Origin: Bartonella vinsonii subsp. vinsonii
GTDB lineage: Bacteria; Pseudomonadota; Alphaproteobacteria; Rhizobiales; Rhizobiaceae
Assembly: GCF_902825235.1 (NCBI RefSeq)
Contig: NZ_CADEAJ010000003.1
Coordinates: 118,454-182,453, forward strand
Length of the DNA stretch: 64,000 bases
Direction of reading: 5' to 3'
Under the pieces are notes generated by a model. The model searched no databases, had not been told where the DNA came from, and worked only from the letters and a program-made list of their open reading frames with translations. The position numbers and the translations under genes are program-made. Of this stretch, positions 1-9,548 are shown in pieces. Position 1 is the first letter of the stretch. Each line of letters opens with the position of its first letter.

Positions 1-605
1 CTGGTGGCATGGGAGCTTATTCACCAGCTCCTATCATGACACAGGAAATGGTTCAGCGTACTCTCAAAGAAATTGTCGAACCAACTCTCTACAGCATGAA
101 TGCAATGGGAGCTCCCTTTAAAGGTATCCTCTTTGTTGGATTGATGATAACGAAAAAAGGACCTGAACTTATTGAATTTAACGTACGTTTCGGTGATCCT
201 GAATGTCAAGTTTTAATGATGCGTCTCAAAGAGGATATTCTTCCGCTTCTTCTTGCCGCAGCTCAAGGAAAGCTTGAACATACCCCCCTTCAATGGTCTG
301 AAAAAACTGCTTTAACTGTTGTTATGGCTGCCAAGGGTTATCCAGACTCTCCTCAAAAAGGTACTGTTATCCGTAATCTTGATAAGCTAAATACTCTCCC
401 TGATGTGAAGGTTTTTCAAGCTGGCACAACATTACACAATGGAGAGCTCATTGCTCATGGTGGGCGCGTTTTAAATATAACGGCAACAGGAGAAAGCGTT
501 ACGCAAGCTCAAAAACGTGCCTATGAAGCTGTCGATTGTATTGATTGGCCAGAAGGATTTGTCCGCCGTGATATCGGATGGCGAGCCGTTGCACGAGAAA
601 GTTAA
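1..605 (+). CDS. purD: Phosphoribosylamine--glycine ligase, C-terminal part (cut by window edge)
   Basis: The reading frame is open from the window edge (codons start at base 3), so this is the last ~200 residues of a protein that is normally about 420-430. PurD joins glycine to phosphoribosylamine to make GAR in purine synthesis. The segment shows the ATP-grasp core: [10 protein letters not shown] at the edge, then [20 protein letters not shown] with the metal-binding E and N, and the PurD C-terminal domain ending near [15 protein letters not shown]. It ends in TAA and is followed by a long AT-rich spacer. The family call is firm; the start lies outside the window. Confidence 0.95.
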   Translation, partial: GGMGAYSPAPIMTQEMVQRTLKEIVEPTLYSMNAMGAPFKGILFVGLMITKKGPELIEFNVRFGDPECQVLMMRLKEDILPLLLAAAQGKLEHTPLQWSEKTALTVVMAAKGYPDSPQKGTVIRNLDKLNTLPDVKVFQAGTTLHNGELIAHGGRVLNITATGESVTQAQKRAYEAVDCIDWPEGFVRRDIGWRAVARES

Positions 606-1211
606 ATCCTTCGAGAAGTTTTTTTTATCATTTAAATCCGGCCGTGATAATATAATGCGTAAATCTGTTTACTGTTTTATATTTTTTGCGATTTAAAAAT
701 ATTGAATTTTACTTGAAAAATAAAACACATAAATAGGCTATTCATACCCATTGCAAAGTAGGAAAAACAAAAAACTTATTATAAAGTTATGATTGCAATC
801 ACATAGTTATCTTGTGTTATATTGATTTAAAATTCATTTGCTTGCCAGTTTTTACAACGCATCTTTTGCTTACAAAAGCTTGAAAACAAATATTATATAC
901 TGTCATTTTCCTTTGATAGAGAAAGCCATCAATTTTCTGTTTTTACTTACTAATACTTTCATGATAAGCGCAAAAACGAAACCTCCATTGTCAAGAAGCA
1001 TGTTCTCACTGTATTTAAAACCATGACTTAAATGCTTTGAAAAAAAGCGTTTGGTATTATTAAGCATAAAGGAAAGAAGTCTCATACACTCAACACCTAT
1101 TACAAACCTAGGTTGTCAAAAAACTTTTAATTTACAGTCAATAAAATGCAGAATGTAGCGTAAATAAATGCATAGAACAGCACAATAGTAAAAAATGAAT
1201 GCACATCAGTA
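606..1211. other. Long AT-rich spacer, nothing identified
   Basis: This gap separates purD from the convergent DUF6101 gene. Short ORFs of about 60 codons occur on both strands near 838-1085, but they lack a convincing ribosome binding site and resemble no family I know. A short CTTCGAGAAG followed by eight Ts just after purD is too small a stem to call a terminator. Confidence 0.5.
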
Positions 1212-1739
1212 CTACTGTAGAGCAACGCGATTCCCGATCACCAAACGCAAACCCAATGGATTGCTATAACGAAGTAAAAAACGCTTTTGTTTAGAATGCA
1301 GTGTTGTCCCCAAAAAACGACGTAAATCAGAGCGATCTTTAACAACCATAATGCGATGATCTTCATTAATCATAAGCATAGGAAGATCATAAATATCCGC
1401 CCATAATCGCCAATCCAGAAGAACATTATTTAAATCTCTAGAAACGAGAAGCGGAATGCAAGATTCCTTATCTGTATGAAATAACTCTAATGCAACGGCT
1501 CTCTCCCCTGAACACGTTTTTACAGTACGTGCCGCAATTCCTTTGAAGTGATAAGATGGTATTAAACGTGACAAGCTTGAGGGAGTATCTGTTTTAAAAA
1601 AAACACCGCGCTCACTTAACGAACAAACTATTTGATTGCCTGTTTTTGAAGAGAAATATGTCGTTGTTTGTGGCAAATGGCACGGATCTAACCGAAATTC
1701 AAGCACCGCTTTTGCCTGATTAAAGCATTGATTAGCCAT
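1212..1739 (-). CDS. DUF6101 family protein
   Basis: This is a 175-residue soluble protein of unknown function. The opening RLDP motif (residues 16-19), the middle section ending in LLVSRDLNNVLLDW, and the motif DWRLWADIYDLPMLM (about residues 109-123) match the pattern I associate with DUF6101, a family seen almost only in Rhizobiales and relatives. There is no signal peptide or membrane segment. The ATG start is preceded by AT-rich sequence with only a weak GGGACAC-like site. It points the same way as the FAD oxidoreductase upstream but is separated by 150 bases, so it may have its own promoter. The family name is from memory; the gene itself looks intact and real. Confidence 0.75.
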   Translation of the reverse strand: MANQCFNQAKAVLEFRLDPCHLPQTTTYFSSKTGNQIVCSLSERGVFFKTDTPSSLSRLIPSYHFKGIAARTVKTCSGERAVALELFHTDKESCIPLLVSRDLNNVLLDWRLWADIYDLPMLMINEDHRIMVVKDRSDLRRFLGTTLHSKQKRFLLRYSNPLGLRLVIGNRVALQ

Positions 1740-1889
1740 ATATAGTGTCCCAATTTATTCTAATAATATACCCCCTTTAACAGCTTTTCCCCATTGGATT
1801 ATTAAAAGATTGAATAAAAAACAACTGGTTTCTTTTTTGGTTATTAAAATCTAAACAAAAACACGTGATAAAATTTATCTCTCTTTGAA

Positions 1890-3305
1890 TTATAATATTT
1901 TTTTGGGATTCATAATCCCTAAAGGGTCAAGCATTTTCTTAATCCCTTGCATAATATCTAAAGCAACAGGTGATTTGAAAGTGCGAAGTTCCTCGCGCTT
2001 CAGTTGACCAATTCCGTGCTCAGCAGAAAAAGCACCTTGATAGTGCATCACTAAATTATGAATATGATGATTCATTCGTGACCATAACTGCAAAAACACT
2101 ACAGGATCAGCTCCCACAGGTTGGGTTATATTATAATGCAAATTTCCATCTCCCATGTGGCCAAAACAAACCACCCGCGCCCCCGGAGCAATCTCTTCAA
2201 CGATATGTGCTGCCTCGGCAATAAAATCAGGAATAGCAGCAAGAGGCACCGCAATATCGTGCTTAATAGACCCTCCTGCTAACTTTTGTGCAGAGGATAT
2301 ACTTTCACGCAATTGCCAAAAAAAATCTTGCTGCTTTAATGATTGTGCAACAACTGCATCCTCTATCACAGCATTTTTAAAAGACTCTTCTAAAATAATA
2401 TTTAGTACTGATAGTGCCTCAACCTCACCTTGTAATGACGAAATATTGACTAATACATACCATTCATGTTCATGTTCAAGAGGAGACCTCTCACACATCT
2501 TATAGTCTAAAGCCATTTGTAAGCTCAGTTGTCCCATAAGCTCAAAACCTGTCAACATCTCTCCTCCATAACATTGAGCAAGAGATAAAAACTCGAGAGC
2601 TTTCGCTGGATTACTTAACCCCACCAAAGCAACTGCTTTTCCTTTTGGTCTTGGAAAAAGCTTTAAAACTGCAGCTGTTATAACGCCTAAAGTACCTTCT
2701 GCACCAATAAAAAGGTTTTTCAAATCATAACCGCTATTGTCTTTTTTTACAAAACGCAAATCATCCAAAATACGGCCATCAGGTAAAACGACTTCCAAGC
2801 CAAGACAAAGTTCACGCATATTGCCATAAGCTAAAACAGCTGTCCCTCCAGCGTTAGATGAAAGATTTCCCCCTATCTGGCAAGAACCTTCTGAAGCCAA
2901 AGAGAGAGGAAAAAAACGATCTAATTCATCTGCTTTTTTCTGTAAATCCTGTAAAATAACACCAGCCTCTACCACGGCAAAATTACCTTCAAGATTTATA
3001 CATCTTATCTTGTTCAATCTTTCCATGGATAAAAGAACGTCCTTCCCACTCTCATCTGGTTGTTGACCACCCACAAGACCTGTATTTCCTCCTTGAGGCA
3101 CAATTGGTGTGCGCGTTTGACTGGCTAATTGCATAATTGACGATATCTCTGCATTAGAAGACGGACGTAAAAGTAATGGTGTTTTTCCATGAAAACGTCC
3201 GCGTTCTTCAAGCAAATAGGGGGCAATCAGCGCTTGATCTGTTATCGCGTGCGCCGCACCAACAATGCTTCTAAATCTTTCAATTACTTCCTGCTCCATC
3301 TTCAT
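1890..3305 (-). CDS. FAD-binding oxidoreductase, GlcD / D-2-hydroxyacid dehydrogenase family
   Basis: This 471-residue flavoprotein probably oxidises a D-2-hydroxyacid (D-lactate, glycolate or D-2-hydroxyglutarate type). The N-terminal FAD-binding-4 domain carries PQGGNTGLVGG at residues 70-80 and LSSNAGGTA at about 148-156. The C-terminal FAD-oxidase domain has HMGDGN at 383-388 and AEHGIG at about 428-433, which in this family bind metal and substrate. Length and domain order are normal. The start ATG overlaps the sua5 stop by four bases (ATGA), so the two are translationally coupled. The exact substrate cannot be read from sequence; D-2-hydroxyglutarate dehydrogenase is a fair guess from overall architecture. 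Confidence 0.88.
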   Translation of the reverse strand: MKMEQEVIERFRSIVGAAHAITDQALIAPYLLEERGRFHGKTPLLLRPSSNAEISSIMQLASQTRTPIVPQGGNTGLVGGQQPDESGKDVLLSMERLNKIRCINLEGNFAVVEAGVILQDLQKKADELDRFFPLSLASEGSCQIGGNLSSNAGGTAVLAYGNMRELCLGLEVVLPDGRILDDLRFVKKDNSGYDLKNLFIGAEGTLGVITAAVLKLFPRPKGKAVALVGLSNPAKALEFLSLAQCYGGEMLTGFELMGQLSLQMALDYKMCERSPLEHEHEWYVLVNISSLQGEVEALSVLNIILEESFKNAVIEDAVVAQSLKQQDFFWQLRESISSAQKLAGGSIKHDIAVPLAAIPDFIAEAAHIVEEIAPGARVVCFGHMGDGNLHYNITQPVGADPVVFLQLWSRMNHHIHNLVMHYQGAFSAEHGIGQLKREELRTFKSPVALDIMQGIKKMLDPLGIMNPKKIL

Positions 3306-4264
3306 TTCCCCCTTGGAGCCGCAGCACGTATGAGACGATCATTTATAGCCTCACCCAATCCGTATGATGGAATCGATTCTACTGCAATAGATCTCACTTT
3401 GCATGAATCTAATTGCTTCATATATTGAAATAAATGAGAGGCTGCTTCTTCCAACTGTCCACTCTCACTCAGATTTAAAATAGAAACAGCATTTTCAACA
3501 TCCATAATACGTTTGGGACCAAATGCTAAAAGGGCTTCACCGCTTTCCACCTTTTGTGCATTCAAACGAATTGCGGCATTGGGTGCATAATGCGATTTTA
3601 ACATCCCTGGTGCCTCAATTGCAGCCCGCTGATCTATTCGTTGTAGCGATTTTCCCGCAATTTTTTCAATCTCTTCAGCCGCAAGTCCTCCTGGACGCAA
3701 AAGATAAAGTCTTTCACCACATACCTTAATAATCGTCGATTCAAGTCCTATTTTAGAAGGTCCTCCGTCAAGTATCAAAGGAACAGATCTTCCTAAAGAT
3801 TCTAAAACAGCTTCAGCAGAAGTCGGGCTAAGACGTCCAGACTGATTTGCACTGGGAGCAGCGAGAGGACGACCAAAACTTTGCACAACTTCTGCAAAAC
3901 AACTATCTGGAAAACGAACAGCCAATGTATCCAAACCAGAAGTGGTTAAAGGATGAATATCATGATGCACTTTTAAAGGTAAGACAAATGTCAAAGGGCC
4001 GGGCCAAAATACCTCCATCAATCGACGTGAAAGAACATCAATGTCAACGTAGTGTTCCGCCATTTCGATGCCGCTTACATGAGCAATCAGAGGATTAAAT
4101 TGTGGCCGCTTCTTTGTAGAAAAAATAGAAGAAACTGCCCTCCCATTGGTTGCATCACCCGCCAATCCGTAGACAGTTTCTGTCGGCAGCGCTACTAACC
4201 TTCCCTGTTCAAGAAGTGTAACTGCTTCCCTTATTGAAACACTATTGAGAGGCAAAATTGTCAT
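3302..4264 (-). CDS. sua5: L-threonylcarbamoyladenylate synthase (Sua5/YrdC/YwlC type)
   Basis: The enzyme makes threonylcarbamoyl-AMP from threonine, bicarbonate and ATP, the first step of t6A formation at position 37 of ANN-decoding tRNAs. The YrdC domain fills residues 1-200, with PTETVYGLA at 27-35 and the binding motif KKRPQFNP at 51-58. Residues from about 205 to the end form the Sua5 C-terminal domain ([11 protein letters not shown]), so this is the long Sua5 form rather than the short TsaC form. Its ATG overlaps the rnhB stop by four bases, and its stop overlaps the start of the FAD oxidoreductase, giving a three-gene coupled unit. Confidence 0.93.
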   Translation of the reverse strand: MTILPLNSVSIREAVTLLEQGRLVALPTETVYGLAGDATNGRAVSSIFSTKKRPQFNPLIAHVSGIEMAEHYVDIDVLSRRLMEVFWPGPLTFVLPLKVHHDIHPLTTSGLDTLAVRFPDSCFAEVVQSFGRPLAAPSANQSGRLSPTSAEAVLESLGRSVPLILDGGPSKIGLESTIIKVCGERLYLLRPGGLAAEEIEKIAGKSLQRIDQRAAIEAPGMLKSHYAPNAAIRLNAQKVESGEALLAFGPKRIMDVENAVSILNLSESGQLEEAASHLFQYMKQLDSCKVRSIAVESIPSYGLGEAINDRLIRAAAPRGK

Positions 4265-4902
4265 GACACCTCATCCCTATAGTTCTCTTTGATTGGTGAA
4301 AAACTATATCGGTGTAATCCTACAACTGGTCCGTATTTATGAAGGGCTACGCGATGTGCTAACGTTGCATAACCTACGTGTTTTTCTAAACCATAATCTT
4401 TATAAACCTGTCCCGCACATTCCATCATCCTATCCCGTGTTACTTTGGCAATAATAGATGCCGCTGCAATTGAAACCGAACGTTGATCACCTTTAATCAA
4501 AGCTGCTGCTGGACATGGTAGTTCAGAGGGAATATCACGTCCATCAACCAATGCATAGTGAACTGGAACTGCTAGCCCTATAATACTGCGACGCATCGCT
4601 TCCAAAGTTGCCTTTCTAATATTAGACTGATCAATTGTATGGGCACAAAGACTCGCAAGTGAAACCGCTAATGCATTTCGCAAAATGTCATCGTACAGTT
4701 TTTCGCGTTGTAAAATAGAAAGCTTTTTTGAATCATTCAGCCCTTCAGGAATATGATCTTTATCCAAAACAACTGCTGCTGTTACAACCGGCCCAGCGAG
4801 AGGTCCACGTCCTACTTCATCAACACCTGCTATATAAAAAAAACCCTGTCTCTGCAAATCTAGTTCATACGAAAAATTTGGCTGAAGTGGTAAATTAAAC
4901 AT
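4261..4902 (-). CDS. rnhB: Ribonuclease HII
   Basis: RNase HII cleaves the RNA strand of RNA-DNA hybrids and starts removal of misincorporated ribonucleotides. The signature [13 protein letters not shown] lies about 25 residues from the start, with the catalytic Asp-Glu pair, and the later VDGRD and [13 protein letters not shown] motifs supply the remaining acidic residues. I chose the ATG at 4902 (213 residues); a TTG five codons upstream (4917) is possible, and neither has a strong ribosome site. It is the first gene of a coupled unit with sua5 and the FAD oxidoreductase. Confidence 0.93.
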   Translation of the reverse strand: MFNLPLQPNFSYELDLQRQGFFYIAGVDEVGRGPLAGPVVTAAVVLDKDHIPEGLNDSKKLSILQREKLYDDILRNALAVSLASLCAHTIDQSNIRKATLEAMRRSIIGLAVPVHYALVDGRDIPSELPCPAAALIKGDQRSVSIAAASIIAKVTRDRMMECAGQVYKDYGLEKHVGYATLAHRVALHKYGPVVGLHRYSFSPIKENYRDEVS

Positions 4903-5192
4903 TTTTGATAAACACAAATATAATGGAACAGACAGCTATTTTTGCGTATAGCCTCTTTTCTACAAACTCTACAATAAAAATAGACCAGCAAACATCTTCA
5001 TAAACTCTTGCACAAGCACCAGAAATAAAAAACTCAATTACGCAGTCTTCCACATTGCTATCCGAACCTTCTCCTAAAACATTATCTTAGCATGTAAGAA
5101 TTTGATCTGGAAAAAAATATGCCATTGCTTAATCTCTCTATTATATATGATGAATCTTTACCCCAAAAAATCTTTTATTTTTAATTTATTTC

Positions 5193-6101
5193 TCACATTT
5201 TTCCTAAAGTCACGATAGGTTTTACAAACCAACTTGGGTGCGTTGATTTGATAAAGAGAGCTGCCTTTCGAGCTGCTTTCTGATCTTTAAAAATACCAAA
5301 GCAAGTTGCTCCCGTCCCTGACATACGAGAAAAAAGAGAGCCACTCTCATCTAAGAGAGATAACACTTGCCTTAATTGAGGTGCAATTTTTAATGCAGGA
5401 GCAAAAAGATCATTACGCGTTTCTTGTAAAGCCTCAACCAATGAATAAACTGTTTTAAGAGCTTCTGGATTAATTTTTAAGGAAGGATAATCATGCTTCT
5501 CCAAAGCCTCAAAAACAGCTTTTGTTTCAATCTGTTGACCATGATTCACTAATACCATTGCAAGAGGACAAGCCTCTTTTAATCGTATAATATCTTGGCC
5601 AATTCCTTGCACCAAAAGTGGCTGCTGATATTCCAAAGCAAAAAGACACATTGGTACATCAGCACCAAGAACTAAGCTCATTTCTGCTAATTTTTCACAA
5701 GAACAATCAAGATTCCACTGTTGACGCAATATGCTTATAACACCGGCAGCATTCCCTGACCCACCACCAATGCCTGAAGCAACAGGTAAGGTTTTAACAA
5801 GTTGAAAAGAAACCGGTTGAGCACTTTTGGGAAATGCCTTTTGCATAAAATCACGTGCGCGAACAACCAAATTATCTGAATGAGAAACAAGCTTATTGGC
5901 AAAAGGACCTGTTAAAACAAAGTGATCCCTTTCATAAGGCGCATAGTCTAGACGATCTCCGCTGAGACTAAAATACACCAAACTTTCTATTAAATGATAA
6001 CCATCCGCGCGCTGCCCAACAACATGCAAAGCTAAATTCAACTTAATAGGCGTGAATACATAGGAATGCCTTTTGAATGAAGCTTGCACATCCGATATCA
6101 T
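5193..6101 (-). CDS. ispE: 4-diphosphocytidyl-2-C-methyl-D-erythritol kinase
   Basis: IspE phosphorylates CDP-ME in the MEP pathway to isoprenoid precursors. It is a GHMP kinase of 302 residues, the usual size. K20 in PIKLNLAL and the ATP-binding loop [15 protein letters not shown] (106-120) are present, as is the catalytic Asp in GADVP (D148). The ATG overlaps the stop of the small membrane protein upstream by four bases (ATGA), so translation is coupled. It may supply precursors for the polyprenyl diphosphate synthase 2.3 kb away. Confidence 0.95.
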   Translation of the reverse strand: MISDVQASFKRHSYVFTPIKLNLALHVVGQRADGYHLIESLVYFSLSGDRLDYAPYERDHFVLTGPFANKLVSHSDNLVVRARDFMQKAFPKSAQPVSFQLVKTLPVASGIGGGSGNAAGVISILRQQWNLDCSCEKLAEMSLVLGADVPMCLFALEYQQPLLVQGIGQDIIRLKEACPLAMVLVNHGQQIETKAVFEALEKHDYPSLKINPEALKTVYSLVEALQETRNDLFAPALKIAPQLRQVLSLLDESGSLFSRMSGTGATCFGIFKDQKAARKAALFIKSTHPSWFVKPIVTLGKM

Positions 6102-6343
6102 CTTACGTAATATTCACCTGTACAGGGATCTTTTACCAATGTGCCCCTTTCCCCTCTATTTGGCTTAGATTCTCTACAATAAATATCCTGTAACATCTCC
6201 TGTACTCGTTTTTTAAACAAACGATAAACATAAAAAGCTGTTATACATAATAGACTGAATGCAATCATCCACATCATTTCATGCTTTCTCTTTCTCATAA
6301 TCGCTTTTGAAGCAAAATTATCAACTCTCTTTAAGCATTTCAT
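6098..6343 (-). CDS. Small single-pass membrane protein (81 residues), function unknown
   Basis: The likely start is the ATG at 6343, which overlaps the sppA stop in a TGATG arrangement; an upstream start at 6364 would lie inside sppA. A basic N-terminus is followed by a hydrophobic span ([19 protein letters not shown]) and a short charged tail ending in [13 protein letters not shown]. That tail resembles the DPVCGTYV-type ending found in a family of short membrane proteins in proteobacteria, but one cysteine is replaced and I would not assign a function. The gene sits between sppA and ispE and overlaps both, so it is co-translated with them. Confidence 0.7.
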   Translation of the reverse strand: MKCLKRVDNFASKAIMRKRKHEMMWMIAFSLLCITAFYVYRLFKKRVQEMLQDIYCRESKPNRGERGTLVKDPCTGEYYVR

Positions 6344-7194
6344 CACAAACCATAACGTTGCCAAAGTGCTCGCTCTTCCGCTAGCATCAAAGCACTATCA
6401 ACCGCTGTATAAACCGCATGAGCAGCAACTCCTGAAGGAATTTTAGGTCCTAAAAGGCTTTTTGGAGGTGTGATTAATCGAAGCTTGGTATCATTCCCAA
6501 ACCGCTCCTTAATAACGGAACGCACATCATTCAATCCATCAATAAGTCCAAGTTCAATGCTTTTCTTTCCGCTCCAAAACATTCCTGTAAAAATGTTCGG
6601 ATCATTTGATAACTTCGCTGCACGCCGTTCTTTAACCACATCAATAAAAGTTTGGTGAACTTCGAGTTGTAGAGATTTCAAATGCTCAATATCTGCCTTC
6701 TTTTCAGGCTGAAAAGGATCTAAGGTAACCTTGTTCTTTCCTGCTGTGTAAACACGTCGTTCAACACCAATTTTCTTCAAAAGCTCAGGAAAACCGAAGG
6801 ATGCTGAAACAACGCCGATAGAACCAATAATCGAAGAAGGATCAGCAAAAATCTCATCCCCTGCACAAGCAATCATATAACCACCTGACGCCGCTATATC
6901 TTCAACAAATACAAGAACTTGTTTATTTTTTTCCTCTGCCAAATCACGGATACGCTTGTAAATAAAACGCGATTGCACAGGTGACCCTCCAGGAGAGTTG
7001 ATAATAAGTGCAACAACCGGTGCTTTTTTATGTGCAAAAGCCTTCTCCAAAAGACTCGCACACCTGCCTAATGAAAGCGACCGTGCTATCGGTGACGTTG
7101 AATCCATAATTGCCCCATGAAGGCGCACCACAGGAATTTCAAGTTTACTAGAACAAAAACGACGTGGAACAAGATTTTTAATAACGTCTAACAA
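6343..7194 (-). CDS. sppA: S49 family serine peptidase, SppA/SohB type
   Basis: Peptidases of this family cut signal peptides and membrane-protein remnants in the inner membrane. The protein has 283 residues, the short one-domain form. The catalytic serine is in AASGGY (S103) and the general-base lysine in TAGKNKVTLDPF (K153), giving an intact Ser-Lys dyad; SPGGSP (68-72) forms the oxyanion strand. I see no clear N-terminal membrane helix, unlike many SppA/SohB proteins, so membrane attachment is uncertain. It begins a coupled run with the small membrane protein and ispE. Confidence 0.88.
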   Translation of the reverse strand: MLDVIKNLVPRRFCSSKLEIPVVRLHGAIMDSTSPIARSLSLGRCASLLEKAFAHKKAPVVALIINSPGGSPVQSRFIYKRIRDLAEEKNKQVLVFVEDIAASGGYMIACAGDEIFADPSSIIGSIGVVSASFGFPELLKKIGVERRVYTAGKNKVTLDPFQPEKKADIEHLKSLQLEVHQTFIDVVKERRAAKLSNDPNIFTGMFWSGKKSIELGLIDGLNDVRSVIKERFGNDTKLRLITPPKSLLGPKIPSGVAAHAVYTAVDSALMLAEERALWQRYGL

Positions 7195-7387
7195 AACAAA
7201 ATCTCCTCAATGAATTAAGACAAACCAAATAAGTAAGGACAACAGAAAGGAAGAACGCCGTAACCTCCAAAAGCAATAACCACCCCCCACATCACAACTA
7301 GAAATAAAACTTCATACAAAGTTTAAAGTCTCCTAAAAAACGAAGCTTTAATTTGAATTTAAGCAATAAACCGGAAAACACAAGAGA

Positions 7388-8179
7388 TCATTTCAAAAGT
7401 TCCCACAAACTTATACAGCCATTATTAATTGCATCCACCCGCGGTGAAAAAGCATGATCATCACCCTCGTGTATAACCAACGCCGGCAATATGGATAAAG
7501 CTGCTTTGCTTCCCCGCTTTGCATAAAATAAAAGACGAATTGCTGCTGTTTTCGCGCGTGCATGAACGGGAATTATACAAACACCACCAAAGCGCCCTTC
7601 TAAAGCACGCAAAATATCAGTCAGTGATTGTGGACGGGCAATTAACCCTAAATATCCACTTGGTTTCACAATTGCTGCTGCACTGCGCAACCAATGATCA
7701 AACATCTCTTCAGACATAACATGTGCCTCAGACTTTTGTTTATCAGGCGTCTGGCGATCCGTGGGACTGTTAAAAGGTGGATTCATAATTGCAAAATCAA
7801 AAGAATTATCTGCCAATCCTGCTTTTAAGCGATTCTTACCTTTCAAAGTAACATCTGCTTCTAATAAACAAATTCGCTCAGAAAGTTTTTCATTTTGTTT
7901 TAGCATAAGCGTTTTTTGCGCGTAAGATGCCATAAAAGCTGATCGCTCAACCAATGTAACATGAACCTCTAAACAACGCGAAGCAACTGCCAACCCTGCT
8001 GCACCAGCACCAGCACCTAAATCAACAACCTTCCCCTTTAAATCATTGGGAACTAAACTGGCTAATAACATAGCATCCATACCAGAACGATGGCCATATT
8101 TACGTGGTTGCACCAAATAAAACTTTCCATGATGAAAACTGTCAATTGTGTCATCACACTGATTCGTTATATCATTCAT
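7388..8179 (-). CDS. SAM-dependent methyltransferase, TrmN6 (tRNA1Val A37-N6) type
   Basis: The 263-residue protein has a Rossmann methyltransferase fold with the SAM loop DLGAGAGAAG at 53-62 and the amino-methylating motif NPPF at 133-136. NPPF marks enzymes that methylate exocyclic or ring amino nitrogens. The N-terminal RSGMDAMLLA stretch is typical of the YfiC/TrmN6 group, which modifies A37 of tRNA1Val in E. coli. The target here is inferred. It is divergent from the polyprenyl synthase gene across a 258-base spacer. Confidence 0.82.
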   Translation of the reverse strand: MNDITNQCDDTIDSFHHGKFYLVQPRKYGHRSGMDAMLLASLVPNDLKGKVVDLGAGAGAAGLAVASRCLEVHVTLVERSAFMASYAQKTLMLKQNEKLSERICLLEADVTLKGKNRLKAGLADNSFDFAIMNPPFNSPTDRQTPDKQKSEAHVMSEEMFDHWLRSAAAIVKPSGYLGLIARPQSLTDILRALEGRFGGVCIIPVHARAKTAAIRLLFYAKRGSKAALSILPALVIHEGDDHAFSPRVDAINNGCISLWELLK

Positions 8180-8351
8180 TTACAAGCCTAATGTTCATCT
8201 TTATGAATTGCACTTTTTCCTATCAACTGTTGTTTAAAAAGCTGTTTTAAATTTTTCCCACAACTTCATAACAATCACCTCACACCAGCTTTTAAAATAT
8301 TCCTTGCCAATATCATTCAAAACTTCTGCTCCTAAAAATGGCATCAAAAGC

Positions 8352-8380
8352 TTGAGTCAAAACAAAACCCCCTTTATGCT
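8352..8380 (+). promoter_or_regulatory. Candidate housekeeping promoter of the polyprenyl synthase gene
   Basis: TTGAGT (8352-8357) and TATGCT (8375-8380) are separated by exactly 17 bases and lie about 58 bases upstream of the TTG start. Spacing and position are right for a vegetative sigma-factor promoter. This is a sequence match only. Confidence 0.5.
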
Positions 8381-8437
8381 AGCAAATAAAAATAGAATTC
8401 ATATCTGTCCATTGCAATACTTCTAGGAGCAAACACA

Positions 8438-9454
8438 TTGAGTGTCGCCACAAAATTAAATCAGACAAGCAATAATCAAATATCTCTCCAATCCCTTATC
8501 AACCTTACCCAACATGATATGGAGCGTGTGAATCAATTTATTCTCTCTATGGCAAAATCAGAGGTTGAAATGATCCCTGAAATTTCTAACCATCTGATTT
8601 CATCAGGTGGAAAGCGGTTACGCCCAATGATTACATTAGCTTCCGCTCATATGTTTGGTTATCAGAGTGATGGACATATAAAACTCGCAACAGCTGTTGA
8701 ATTTATGCATACGGCAACTTTGTTACATGACGACGTGATTGATGAAAGTAATTTACGACGCGGAAAATCTACCGCACGTATGATCTGGGGAAATCAAGCA
8801 AGCGTCCTTGTTGGAGATTTTCTTTTAGGACAAGCTTTTAAAATGATGGTTGATGTTGGTTCTATAGAAGCGCTCTCTGTCCTAGCAAATGCTGCTGCAA
8901 TCATCGCTGAAGGAGAAGTGATGCAACTTTCTGCCGCAAAAAATGTAGAAACAAGTGCTTCAGACTACCTCAAAGTTATCAACGCAAAAACAGCAGCACT
9001 TTTTTCAGCTGCTGCTGAAGTGGGACCAATTATCGCTGGCTATAAAGAGAAAGAGCGTTCTGCATTGCGTGAGTATGGAACATTGCTAGGTCTTGCTTTT
9101 CAATTGATTGATGATGCACTAGACTATGGTGGTGCTACACAACATTTGGGAAAAAATATAGGAGATGATTTTAGAGAAGGCAAAATTACAATGCCTGTTA
9201 TCCTCGCATATGCACGGAGTAATACGGTAGAAAAAGCGTTTTGGAAACAAGCTCTTGAAAACGGTAATAACGATGATAAAGCTTTCACACATGCACAACA
9301 CTTAATAGAAAAATATGATAGCCTCACAGATACAATAGAGCAAGCACGCATCTATGGTAAGCGTGCAACCAATGCACTTGCTTCAATAAACAAAAACCCT
9401 GCTTACCATGCTCTCATTGAAACTGTTGATTTTTGTATTGCGCGCGTAAACTGA
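8438..9454 (+). CDS. ispB: Polyprenyl diphosphate synthase (octaprenyl/decaprenyl type)
   Basis: This trans-prenyltransferase builds the isoprenoid side chain of ubiquinone from IPP and FPP. It has 338 residues. The first aspartate-rich motif is DDVID at 98-102 and the second DDALD at 225-229; GGKRLRP (57-63) binds IPP. Small residues before the first motif fit a long-chain product, with decaprenyl usual in alphaproteobacteria, but chain length is not certain. The start is TTG, chosen because TAGGAG (8425-8430) lies at the right distance. Conserved neighbours (methyltransferase, TPR protein, glyQ) support the assignment. Confidence 0.92.
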   Translation: MSVATKLNQTSNNQISLQSLINLTQHDMERVNQFILSMAKSEVEMIPEISNHLISSGGKRLRPMITLASAHMFGYQSDGHIKLATAVEFMHTATLLHDDVIDESNLRRGKSTARMIWGNQASVLVGDFLLGQAFKMMVDVGSIEALSVLANAAAIIAEGEVMQLSAAKNVETSASDYLKVINAKTAALFSAAAEVGPIIAGYKEKERSALREYGTLLGLAFQLIDDALDYGGATQHLGKNIGDDFREGKITMPVILAYARSNTVEKAFWKQALENGNNDDKAFTHAQHLIEKYDSLTDTIEQARIYGKRATNALASINKNPAYHALIETVDFCIARVN

Positions 9455-9548
9455 TTGTTTGCAAGAATCACAGTATTTTTCAATAAAGTAATCGGATATG
9501 ATCTATAACCCATACAATCGATTGATTATCTTGAAAAGGATTAACTCT

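Noticed and set aside
602..640. CTTCGAGAAG with T-run after purD as terminator
   Set aside because: A three- to four-base stem with a tiny loop is not stable enough.
838..1085. Two opposing ORFs of about 60 codons in the purD spacer
   Set aside because: They overlap each other on opposite strands, have no ribosome site and match no motif; expected by chance in AT-rich DNA.
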